A DNA stretch of 32,242 bases, taken from positions 1 through 32,242 of the forward strand of contig JAILCN010000014.1 in assembly GCA_024680365.1 (NCBI GenBank), given 5' to 3'. The DNA is from Solobacterium sp. (GTDB taxonomy: Bacteria > Bacillota_I > Bacilli_A > Erysipelotrichales > Erysipelotrichaceae). The first letter of the stretch is position 1, and each line of letters opens with the position of its first letter. Shown in pieces: positions 24,678-31,663 of the stretch. A program made the translations under genes and the position numbers. The notes under the pieces are model-generated. The model did not search any database. It saw only the letters and a program-made list of their open reading frames with translations, and was not told the origin of the DNA.

Positions 24678-25970
24678 ATGAAAAATCTTAATCAGGATTC
24701 TCCGACATATAAGGCTGCGCTTCTTGCAATCTTATGTTCAGTCTGCGGACTTCTGCTTTCCGCAGTCAACGCTGTTACCAAACCCATCATCGAGGAGAAT
24801 GCCGTAGCGGCGATCAAATCAACACTGGAAAAGATCTACCCGGGCGCGGAATTCAAAGACGTTTCCAAAGAGTACGTTCCCGATGAGACAGGCCTTGTGG
24901 ACGGCGTCTATGAAGCAGTCGGCAAAGGCTACATCTTCACGCTCCACAACAACGGATACGGCGGACTGTACACATTCCTGATCGGCTACAACAACGACGG
25001 AAGCGTCGCTGGATATGCCGGACTGGAAAACATGGAAACACCGGGCAAAGGAAGCCTGGCATGGGATACCGATTATACCAATCAGGTCCTCAAGCTGACA
25101 TCCTCAGATCCGCTGCCGCTGATCTCCGGCGCGACCATTACATCGAAGGGTGTATCCCAGGCGGCTGATGCCGCAAGGGCGATCTTCAACAAGATCAACA
25201 ACATCGAATACGACCCGAACGCGAAACCTGCTGAACCGGAAAAGGAAGAGCAGAAACCGCTCGGTGAAGAAGACCTCTCAGCCGCAAACGCAACGGTCAA
25301 AGAGATCAGCAATGACGGCAAGACAGCAGTCTATGAATGCACGGCAAAGGGCTTCGCGGACGGCAATGCCGCAAAGATCACCGTCGACATTGCGGCAAAG
25401 AAGATCACCGCGTTTGAAGTCACGAAGTTCGCAGACGACGGCGACGGCGTCGGCGATGAAGCGGCGGATGAAGCGAATCTGAAGAGATACATCGGTGCTT
25501 CAGCTTCCGACATCATCGACAATCTCAGCGGCGCTACGATGACATCCAAGGCATTCAGAGCGATGGCACAGGCTGCACTGAACGCGGCGTCCGGAGATGT
25601 CAAGCCGGCAGCTGACTACAGCAAATACAACGCTGTCTGCTATTACAGATCCAATACGGATCCCAAGGCGACTGTGTTCGACTGCCGCGCTGACGGCTTC
25701 GGCATCATCAACAAGATGGGCGAAGGATATACACAGAACAGAGTGTATGTCACCGTCAACACGGAAGAAAAGAAAGTCGTGAAGGTCGAAGCGGTAAACT
25801 TCGGCGACACGAAAGACAAAGGCGACAAGGCATTCACGGATGAGGCGCTGAAGAGATTTGAAGGCGCGGACAGCGCTTCCAAAGCTGACGTTATCACAGA
25901 CGCAACATTCACGGATGAATCCGTCAAAGCAATGGTCCAGGCTGCACTTGATATGGCAGCCGGCAAGTGA
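24678..25970 (+). CDS. rnfG: Rnf complex subunit G with three FMN-binding modules
   Basis: 430-aa RnfG, about twice the usual 180-210 aa. One N-terminal membrane helix (about 12-32) anchors the protein. The first module (about 40-172) is the standard RnfG domain with SGAT at 150-153. A Glu/Pro-rich linker (178-198) leads to a second module (about 202-303) with DNLSGAT (Thr287) and a third (about 316-430) with DVITDAT (Thr410), where the usual Gly is Asp408. Each intact motif is a likely ApbE flavinylation site. GGAGG precedes the ATG, 15 bp after rnfD. Confidence 0.95.
   Translation: MKNLNQDSPTYKAALLAILCSVCGLLLSAVNAVTKPIIEENAVAAIKSTLEKIYPGAEFKDVSKEYVPDETGLVDGVYEAVGKGYIFTLHNNGYGGLYTFLIGYNNDGSVAGYAGLENMETPGKGSLAWDTDYTNQVLKLTSSDPLPLISGATITSKGVSQAADAARAIFNKINNIEYDPNAKPAEPEKEEQKPLGEEDLSAANATVKEISNDGKTAVYECTAKGFADGNAAKITVDIAAKKITAFEVTKFADDGDGVGDEAADEANLKRYIGASASDIIDNLSGATMTSKAFRAMAQAALNAASGDVKPAADYSKYNAVCYYRSNTDPKATVFDCRADGFGIINKMGEGYTQNRVYVTVNTEEKKVVKVEAVNFGDTKDKGDKAFTDEALKRFEGADSASKADVITDATFTDESVKAMVQAALDMAAGK
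25626..25967 (+). repeat. Duplicated FMN-binding module, copy in rnfG
   Basis: Encodes RnfG residues 317-430, the third module. Same direction and reading frame as the rnfD copy, about 1.3 kb away. It differs at the FMN motif (TDAT instead of TGAT). Confidence 0.88.
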
Positions 25971-25981
25971 GGAGTTTGGTT

Positions 25982-26641
25982 ATGAGCGAAAAGAAAGAAA
26001 AGAAACAGAGCTTTTTCTCCAGACTGCTGACTGACAACCCGGTATTCGGACTTTATCTCGGCATCTGCTCGACACTTGCCATTTCGACAAACGTCAACAA
26101 CGCTGTCGGCATGGGTCTTGCGGTCACGGTCGTTCTGGTCCTCTCCAACGTGCTGATTTCCTCAGTACGCAATCTGACACCGAATGATATTCATATCCCG
26201 GTGTACATCGTCATTATCGCAACGCTTGTTACGATCGTTGAGATGGTCGTGCACGCGTATACGCCGAGCCTGTATTCAGCCCTGGGAACATTCCTGGATC
26301 TGATCGTTGTCAACTGCATCATCCTCGGACGCGCTGAGGCATTCGCTTCAATGAATCCGGTCGGACCTTCCGCAGTGGACGGTCTGTCCATGGGCGCTTC
26401 CTACACGGTATCGCTGATCGCGATGAGCTTCATCCGTCAGCTGCTCGGCACCGGCTGCATCAACTGGCTGAACCCGTTCACCAACGCTGAAGTATTCAAT
26501 ATCCGCCTGATCCCGGCTGGATTCGAGATTCCTCTCTTCTCCTCCCAGGTCGGCGCGTTCCTGACATTCGCATGCCTTGCGGCTGTGGTCTCCGCATACA
26601 AGAACCACCTGGCGGAAGCTGAAAAGAAGGGGGCTAAATAA
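25982..26641 (+). CDS. rnfE: Rnf complex subunit E
   Basis: 219-aa integral membrane subunit, paralogous to RnfA; the pair forms the membrane core holding a [2Fe-2S] cluster. It has about six helices, with the conserved NPVFGLYLGICSTLAIS, LIVVNCIILGRAEAFA (cluster Cys) and FIRQLLGTG. The start at 25982 has GGAG upstream and begins with a charged segment; the in-frame extension to 25967 overlaps rnfG and is rejected. It overlaps rnfA by 1 bp. Confidence 0.96.
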   Translation: MSEKKEKKQSFFSRLLTDNPVFGLYLGICSTLAISTNVNNAVGMGLAVTVVLVLSNVLISSVRNLTPNDIHIPVYIVIIATLVTIVEMVVHAYTPSLYSALGTFLDLIVVNCIILGRAEAFASMNPVGPSAVDGLSMGASYTVSLIAMSFIRQLLGTGCINWLNPFTNAEVFNIRLIPAGFEIPLFSSQVGAFLTFACLAAVVSAYKNHLAEAEKKGAK

Positions 26642-27213
26642 TGAATCTGTTTACATTGTTTATCAGCGCGATGCTGATCGATAACATCATCCTGTCCCGC
26701 TTCATCGGCATGTGCCCGTTCATGGGTGTATCCACCAGAATGGAATCCGCTGTCGGCATGGGCCTCGCGGTCACCTTCGTCATCTTCTGTTCCTCGATCC
26801 TCTCCTATGCGCTGTATTATCTGGTGCTGGTACCGATGGAACTGGAATACATGGAACTGATCACATTCATCCTGCTGATCGCAGCGTTCGTTCAGTTCAC
26901 AGACATGTTTATCAAAAAGAATTCTCCTTCCCTCTACAAGCAGCTCGGCATCTATCTGCCGCTGATCACGACAAACTGCGCTGTCCTCTATGTTGCGATG
27001 GACAACATCACACAGGGCTACAGCCTGATCGAAACAATGGTCAACTCGATCGCTGTTCCGGCCGGCTTCATGCTGATGCTCGTGATCTTCGCCACGATCC
27101 GTGAAAGACTTCGCGGAAACGATGTTCCGAAGTGCTTCGAAGGCAATCCGATCGCGTTTGTAATCGCCGCGATCATGGCAGTGGCATTCGCTTCACTGTC
27201 CGGACTGGTGTAA
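26641..27213 (+). CDS. rnfA: Rnf complex subunit A
   Basis: 190-aa integral membrane subunit with six helices. Conserved segments are DNIILSRFIGMCPFMGVS (cluster Cys) and PLITTNCAVLYVAM (second cluster Cys), paired with RnfE. It has normal family length, and the start codon overlaps the rnfE stop (TAATG). Confidence 0.97.
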   Translation: MNLFTLFISAMLIDNIILSRFIGMCPFMGVSTRMESAVGMGLAVTFVIFCSSILSYALYYLVLVPMELEYMELITFILLIAAFVQFTDMFIKKNSPSLYKQLGIYLPLITTNCAVLYVAMDNITQGYSLIETMVNSIAVPAGFMLMLVIFATIRERLRGNDVPKCFEGNPIAFVIAAIMAVAFASLSGLV

Positions 27214-27214
27214 T

Positions 27215-27406
27215 ATGCAGATTCTGACAGCTGCTGTGATCATTGCCGCTCTGGCCGGCGTCAACGTCTGGCTTTACTCAGCCAACCGGAAAACACCTGT
27301 TCCGGAAGGCTGTGAAAATCTCAAACCCGACTGCGCCAGCTGCGGGATCACAAACTGTGCTATGCGGAATCAATTTCTGAAGGAGAATGATAATGGCAAT
27401 CGTTAA
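27215..27406 (+). CDS. Small Cys-rich membrane protein within the rnf operon
   Basis: 63-aa protein not part of the standard Rnf set. One N-terminal helix (about 3-22) is followed by a soluble tail with Cys33, Cys40, Cys43 and Cys48. The CASCGITNC part has the same C-x2-C-x4-C spacing as the RnfB Fe-S motif, so an Fe-S cluster is plausible. It starts 1 nt after the rnfA stop without a clear SD (translational coupling) and overlaps rnfB by 14 bp. Close packing in the operon supports a real gene. Confidence 0.78.
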   Translation: MQILTAAVIIAALAGVNVWLYSANRKTPVPEGCENLKPDCASCGITNCAMRNQFLKENDNGNR

Positions 27407-27680
27407 GGCGGTATTCCTGATGCTCGTGCTCGGCGGTCTGATCGGACTTGCGCTGGGCTTCGCAGCAGACAAGCTTTATATTGAACCCGATACCCGCGTG
27501 GAAGATGTTCTGGCAATGCTGCCGGGATACAACTGCGGCGGATGCGGCAACCCGGGCTGCGCAGGCATGGCTGAAAAACTTGTGGAAGGCGGAACGACCA
27601 TCGACAAGTGCAGACCCTGCAAGGCTGAGATGAAAGAAAAGATCAGAGAATACCTGGCTGCTCACGCGCAGCAGGCTTAA
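27393..27680 (+). CDS. rnfB: RnfB reduced to membrane anchor and one Fe-S domain
   Basis: 95-aa protein corresponding only to the N-terminal part of RnfB. Residues 5-24 form the membrane helix. The Fe-S domain has Cys48, Cys51, Cys56 and Cys73 (C-x2-C-x4-C-x16-C), with Cys76 nearby. The two or more ferredoxin-like [4Fe-4S] modules found in normal RnfB (about 190-330 aa) are absent. The stop codon is followed 12 bp later by the operon terminator, so no ferredoxin part is encoded downstream. AAGGAG precedes the start at 27393. Confidence 0.88.
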   Translation: MAIVKAVFLMLVLGGLIGLALGFAADKLYIEPDTRVEDVLAMLPGYNCGGCGNPGCAGMAEKLVEGGTTIDKCRPCKAEMKEKIREYLAAHAQQA

Positions 27681-27692
27681 AGATCGATTAAG

Positions 27693-27719
27693 GGCAGACG
27701 AGTTGTCTGCCTTTTTTCT
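27693..27719 (+). terminator. rnf operon terminator
   Basis: Stem GGCAGAC-gagtt-GTCTGCC with six T following; it closes the seven-gene operon. Confidence 0.92.
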
Positions 27720-27729
27720 GTTTTCCCGG

Positions 27730-27735
27730 TATAAT
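27730..27735 (+). promoter_or_regulatory. -10 box of the 343-aa lipoprotein gene
   Basis: Perfect TATAAT only 7 nt before the ATG at 27743, predicting a leaderless mRNA. The -35 region falls in the preceding terminator and is not consensus. Confidence 0.55.
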
Positions 27736-27742
27736 AATATGC

Positions 27743-28774
27743 ATGAAGAAAAAACATATGACATTGTTCCTGTGTCTGCTGCTTGCGGCAGGCTGCGCCA
27801 GGAAAACAGAAACACCGGAAGAACCCGTCAGCACGCCCACAGCCGCGCCGTCCGCAGTGCCCTCAGAAGAACCTGAGATCACGCCTGAGCCTGTGGAAAG
27901 CGAAGAACCAGTAAAGGAAAAGGAAATGTGCGGAATGTCTTTCCGCATCTATATGCGTGAAAACGGAAGCAGAGGACTCTTTGTCTTTGAACTTCTGGAA
28001 GAAAACGATTCGTATTATCTCAGTGAGACCCAGCAGTCACAGACGGAGACCGAAGTGACGGCAGAGGAGATGCAGAAGCTGAGAGACATGCTGAAGGAGG
28101 TGCGGATCGACCGCTTTGACGGCTTCAACGCGGTCAGCAGCGACTTTGGCGAAATGAGCGGCGACTATGAGATCACTGTGAAATATGACGACGGCTCGAC
28201 TGTGCACTCCTCCGCTTCAGGACCTTCTGTACCGGATGAATGGAGAGATGTCTATCCGGAACTGTTCTCATATCTCCATGGTCTGATCAAAGCCGGCGAC
28301 AACGAAGAAAACGGCTTCAGCGCCGACGCTGTCAGAGAAGCGGCAGGGGAACATGAAGTTCTGGCAGCCGCTCTGATCAGCAATCGCTTTGACGGCGCTT
28401 ACAGAGACATTGATGAGCTGCTTCCGGAAAACGGCTACGGAGCCCGCTTCCCGTTCCTGTATACGATCGAAAAAGACAGATATATTGACGCCGGCGGCAA
28501 CGATCTGTTCTGTCTGATGCCTTCTGATGATCAGGCAGTGCTGAGGATCAGCGTGATCGATGAAGAAAACGAGCCGGTCAAAACACTGTATGAAAAGAAG
28601 GGCAGTGAACCTGTATTCCTGAAATGCGATGCCGGCATCGACAGCTTCAGCATACTTGTGGAAGTGACAGCGCCGCAGGATTCCTGTTCCTGGTATCCGA
28701 TCGTAGACGGAAAGGAACTGATGATGCCCAACGGCGGCGGCATGTACCTGTTTGATCTGAATTTCGGATCCTGA
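27743..28774 (+). CDS. Lipoprotein of unknown function
   Basis: 343-aa predicted lipoprotein. The signal peptide ends in lipobox LAAGC (Cys18). A low-complexity Thr/Pro/Glu-rich spacer (about 22-58) holds the rest away from the membrane. The folded part (about 62-343) alternates beta-strand-like segments and is acidic; I do not recognise a family. An internal pattern TAEEMQKLRDMLKE and the following strand-rich part recall surface beta-domain lipoproteins, but no motif is decisive. No SD precedes the start. It lies 62 bp after rnfB behind its own terminator and promoter, so a link to Rnf is only positional. Confidence 0.85.
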   Translation: MKKKHMTLFLCLLLAAGCARKTETPEEPVSTPTAAPSAVPSEEPEITPEPVESEEPVKEKEMCGMSFRIYMRENGSRGLFVFELLEENDSYYLSETQQSQTETEVTAEEMQKLRDMLKEVRIDRFDGFNAVSSDFGEMSGDYEITVKYDDGSTVHSSASGPSVPDEWRDVYPELFSYLHGLIKAGDNEENGFSADAVREAAGEHEVLAAALISNRFDGAYRDIDELLPENGYGARFPFLYTIEKDRYIDAGGNDLFCLMPSDDQAVLRISVIDEENEPVKTLYEKKGSEPVFLKCDAGIDSFSILVEVTAPQDSCSWYPIVDGKELMMPNGGGMYLFDLNFGS

Positions 28775-28778
28775 TATG

Positions 28779-28805
28779 AAAGGTTCCTGTGAAGGGAACC
28801 TTTTC
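28779..28805 (+). terminator. Terminator after the 343-aa lipoprotein gene
   Basis: Stem AAAGGTTCC-tgtgaag-GGAACCTTT with a short T tail, 4 bp after the stop codon. Confidence 0.85.
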
Positions 28806-28852
28806 TGTGCATTCTTTCTCTTCCGGCATATATAAAAGCAGGAGGGAAGATC

Positions 28853-29623
28853 ATGAACAAAACAAAAACAATGGCCGCGGCCATTATTTTGAGCACAGCA
28901 GCGATCCTCGCGCTGAATTATTTTCTGTTTCAGATCCTGACAGAAAGAAAGCTGAATCTGACATCTGTCTGTATTGCAGTTCGGGATATTCCGCCCCGGG
29001 CAAGGATCAAAGAAGACGATCTGACCGAGATCAGTGTACCGGCATCGTATCTGGCAGACCATGCCTATACCAGAGCCTCAGAGATCATCGGAAAGTACAC
29101 CGACATCCAGGGGAAGATCCCGGCCGGATCCTTTTTCTATCATTCCATGCTGTATGACGCGTCCGAGCTTCCGGATTCCCCGGCGACCCAGCTGCGCAGC
29201 AGGCAGACTGCCTATACGATGCAGACAGACCGTTCCCGTCTTGGCAGCATCATTGCCGGCCAGCGCGTGGATATTCACGCATCCATTCAGGACCGCAACG
29301 GCACGGTCATCACCGGCTGTCTGATCAAAGGCGCCCGGGTGATCGCTGTCCGTGACCACAAAGGACTGGACATGGACGATCCGGAAGGCACAGGGGTTCC
29401 ATATACAGCTGAACTGGCTGTCAATACAGCTGACGTGCAGCTGCTGACCGTTGCCGAAGCAGCCGGTACGATCCGTCTGTTCGCCACCGACAGGTCTTAT
29501 GATTCTTCCGCTGAAGCGGTGCTGAACGATAAGTCTGAAATTGCCGAGGCACTGCGAAAACTGCAGAATCCGCCTACACCGACGCCATCACCGGAAACTG
29601 TGCCTTTGCCGCAGGAAGGATAA
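28853..29623 (+). CDS. CpaB/RcpC-like SAF-domain protein
   Basis: 256-aa secreted or membrane-anchored protein. An N-terminal helix (about 7-29) is followed by a SAF domain (about 38-100; VAVRDIPPRARIKEDDL-like pattern, with ILE...GKYTDIQGKIPAGSFF) and an RcpC/CpaB C-terminal domain (about 115-225; GQRVDIHASI). A Pro/Thr-rich tail ends the protein. CpaB normally acts in Tad/Flp pilus assembly, but no tad genes are in this window. GGAGGG precedes the ATG. It may be an orphan or belong to a pilus system encoded elsewhere. Confidence 0.82.
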   Translation: MNKTKTMAAAIILSTAAILALNYFLFQILTERKLNLTSVCIAVRDIPPRARIKEDDLTEISVPASYLADHAYTRASEIIGKYTDIQGKIPAGSFFYHSMLYDASELPDSPATQLRSRQTAYTMQTDRSRLGSIIAGQRVDIHASIQDRNGTVITGCLIKGARVIAVRDHKGLDMDDPEGTGVPYTAELAVNTADVQLLTVAEAAGTIRLFATDRSYDSSAEAVLNDKSEIAEALRKLQNPPTPTPSPETVPLPQEG

Positions 29624-29652
29624 GTGTTTTCTGAAGAATTTGCCGGCAAAGG

Positions 29653-30174
29653 TCAGATACCGTCCCACGGTTTAGAACCGTCCGGTTTGGAAAAGAACCA
29701 TCCTTTTCCGCTTCTTCCGCTGTCATATGTATCATCGCCGCCGGTGATCCCGGTCAGTTTCAGCAGGAAGCTTACCACAGTGAAAATGAGGATCGGCGGT
29801 ATGACAACGACAAGGAACGCCACCAGCACCCTCCATCTGCTTCCGTAAGGGATCAGGGAAAGAGGCCAGGGATAGTCTCCGGCACCGATATGATTTGTAG
29901 ATTCAATATGTGCATGACCATCAGGAAAAGAAAGAGTCACGCTGCCGTTTGGAGTAATCCATAAGTATTTTCCTGTGCGTTCATATTCCGGGTAATCCTC
30001 CGGCTCGCCCCATTCCGCAATGATTTCTTCCATGGTGTATTTCGAAACAATGCTTTCGGTTTTTTCTTCACCTCTCACGATGACTGAATTGATGGAAGGA
30101 AGCTTTGAGGAACTGCAGGAAGAAAGCAGAAGAACCAGAATGAACGCACAGCAGATATGCATAACCTGTTTCAT
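29653..30174 (-). CDS. Putative lipoprotein with a C-terminal membrane helix
   Basis: 173-aa protein. The signal peptide has lipobox LSSC (Cys20). A short domain (about 45-92) contains YTMEEIIAEWGEPEDYPE and TGKYLWITPNGSVTLSF, the pattern seen in SmpA/BamE-like small beta domains. A hydrophobic helix (about 115-138) follows, then a Gly/Ser/Lys-rich tail. Having both a lipid anchor and a membrane helix is unusual. AAGGTGAG precedes the ATG. It is 12 bp downstream of the 252-aa secreted protein gene and probably co-transcribed. Confidence 0.78.
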   Translation of the reverse strand: MKQVMHICCAFILVLLLSSCSSSKLPSINSVIVRGEEKTESIVSKYTMEEIIAEWGEPEDYPEYERTGKYLWITPNGSVTLSFPDGHAHIESTNHIGAGDYPWPLSLIPYGSRWRVLVAFLVVVIPPILIFTVVSFLLKLTGITGGDDTYDSGRSGKGWFFSKPDGSKPWDGI

Positions 30175-30186
30175 AAAGCACTCACC

Positions 30187-30945
30187 TTAGATAATGATAA
30201 CTGTATAATAATCTGAAAGAATCCCATCAATATAGATATTGAAAGTCACATACATATTTGAACCCAATCCCCATGACGATCCACCTACCCAGATTACTCT
30301 ATCAGATCGATACTCATTTGTTGACGAATAAACTGTGTTGACTGAAGGATTTGTTTTTGTTCGACTAATAGACCAAACATATTCCGGAAGATTCAGATCA
30401 GTAAACCCCGGGTAAGAGTACTGATATCCGTCTGTTACATAATTCACATAGATTTTAGTGACATTTGGTAAGGATACATTCGTTTTTTTGGACCAGGAAA
30501 AACTGACTTTCTTTGGTCTTATATAATGGTCAGAAAAATCTGCTGGATTAAAATATCTATAATAATATGCGGTTGCAGTAAAAGTGAGTTTTTCTCCTGT
30601 GTATGGAATCTGAGTCGAACTGACTGAAGCTGCAAGTTCCTCTAAATTTGATATTGCCAGTTCACCATCTTCGTTTATTATACTAACAATATCTTTACGA
30701 ACGGATTCATTTTCATAGTTAGTAACTAATAATACATTTCCCGATTTTGAACTGTTTACTACAGATCTGAGTTCAACTCTCGTTTTATCTGTAATGGGCA
30801 CTCCAGCTTCTTCAAGTAATTCAATAGTTTCGTTATTCAATTCATTTCCATATAGATATGATGCTACTTGGTTTTTTGCTTTAGCGGAAACAAAAGCTGT
30901 TATAAAGAATAAAACACACAGTGATGATATAAAAATCTTTTTCAT
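30187..30945 (-). CDS. Secreted protein of unknown function, AT-rich gene
   Basis: 252-aa protein with a signal peptide (about 1-22, ending VSAKA). The mature part has a helical segment (about 35-110) and a Tyr/Ser/Asn-rich, strand-rich C-terminal half (about 115-252). I recognise no family. Codon use is clearly more A/T-rich than in the rest of the window, which suggests recent acquisition. GGGAG lies about 6 nt before the ATG. It is followed closely by the small lipoprotein gene. Confidence 0.78.
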   Translation of the reverse strand: MKKIFISSLCVLFFITAFVSAKAKNQVASYLYGNELNNETIELLEEAGVPITDKTRVELRSVVNSSKSGNVLLVTNYENESVRKDIVSIINEDGELAISNLEELAASVSSTQIPYTGEKLTFTATAYYYRYFNPADFSDHYIRPKKVSFSWSKKTNVSLPNVTKIYVNYVTDGYQYSYPGFTDLNLPEYVWSISRTKTNPSVNTVYSSTNEYRSDRVIWVGGSSWGLGSNMYVTFNIYIDGILSDYYTVIII

Positions 30946-31475
30946 ATTATTCTCCCAAATATAATCTTTCGAATTAATAGTATCTTATTTTGTGAACAAT
31001 TGTAAGTCGGCTCCTGATTATCTTTGAAATGAAAGAATTGTATATGGATTGATAAGCTTCTATTTCTCTTTTTTCTAAATATTCAAGGTTGATACCGATC
31101 AAAAGTTCATTGAATGAAATGATATCGAAATTGAAAGAAACTTCTCAACAGAAGAGACAAACCTTCTCACAAAATGACTTTGTTATTGTAGGTAAATAAC
31201 CTCTTTCAAAAACAACAATTTAACACAGGAAAAAGGAAGAGGAAATTAAAAAAAGTGGAGATAAGAAAATCAGAATATACGATTTCAGGCATTTGCATGC
31301 AAGTATCTTAAAAAAAACAGCGGTATGAACATGGTTTCCGTGTCCAGGCGTTTAAGTCGTTCTGATGTCAATATGAATCTAAAAGTGTATATTCATCTTA
31401 TTGACAAAAAAGACGAAAAATTACTATCCTTTATCGAAGAACCTTCTCATGATTCTTCTCAAAAACAGGATAAAA
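30946..31475. other. AT-rich gene-poor region
   Basis: About 530 bp, markedly A/T-rich and without a plausible gene, terminator or repeat. The last stretch before the tRNA terminator contains an open frame that runs into the tRNA gene and is not credible. It may contain the promoter of the secreted protein gene, though no clear boxes were found. I see nothing else in it. Confidence 0.6.
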
Positions 31476-31504
31476 CAACAAAAAAGCCTTTGTTTCAAGG
31501 CTTT
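31476..31504 (-). terminator. Terminator downstream of tRNA-His
   Basis: Minus-strand hairpin AAGCCTT-gaaac-AAGGCTT followed by a T-rich tail (31476-31484 in plus coordinates). Confidence 0.8.
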
Positions 31505-31517
31505 CTCAAACATCAGG

Positions 31518-31592
31518 GGCGACTAATGGGACTCGAACCCATGAGTGCTGGAGCCACAATCCAGTGTGTTAACCAACTTCACCATAGCCGCC
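31518..31592 (-). tRNA. tRNA-His (GTG anticodon)
   Basis: Cloverleaf with acceptor GCGGCTA/TAGTCGC, the His-specific extra G(-1) paired to C73, anticodon arm CTGGA-TTGTGGC-TCCAG (anticodon GTG) and T arm ATGGG-TTCGAGT-CCCAT. The sequence after C73 is CCT, so CCA is not encoded and must be added by the tRNA nucleotidyltransferase. Confidence 0.96.
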
Positions 31593-31606
31593 GTATGTGC
31601 TTTAAG

Positions 31607-31635
31607 ATAATACCATAATCGGTTTTTGAAAACAA
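31607..31635 (-). promoter_or_regulatory. tRNA-His promoter
   Basis: -35 TTGTTT (31635-31630), 17-bp spacer, -10 TATTAT (31612-31607) with an extended TGG. Confidence 0.75.
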
Positions 31636-31663
31636 CAGGCAATTTTAACGGAGAACAGAAAAG

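Noticed and set aside
29639-29650. 12-bp palindrome TTTGCCGGCAAA between convergent genes
   Set aside because: It has no loop and no T-tract, so it is not a terminator; a single copy is not enough to call an operator.
29624-29848. 74-aa open frame after the CpaB-like gene
   Set aside because: It overlaps the C-terminal part of the 173-aa lipoprotein on the opposite strand and has no SD.
31325-31618. 97-aa open frame on the plus strand
   Set aside because: Its second half reads through the tRNA-His gene in antisense and the tRNA terminator; no SD and no recognisable protein.
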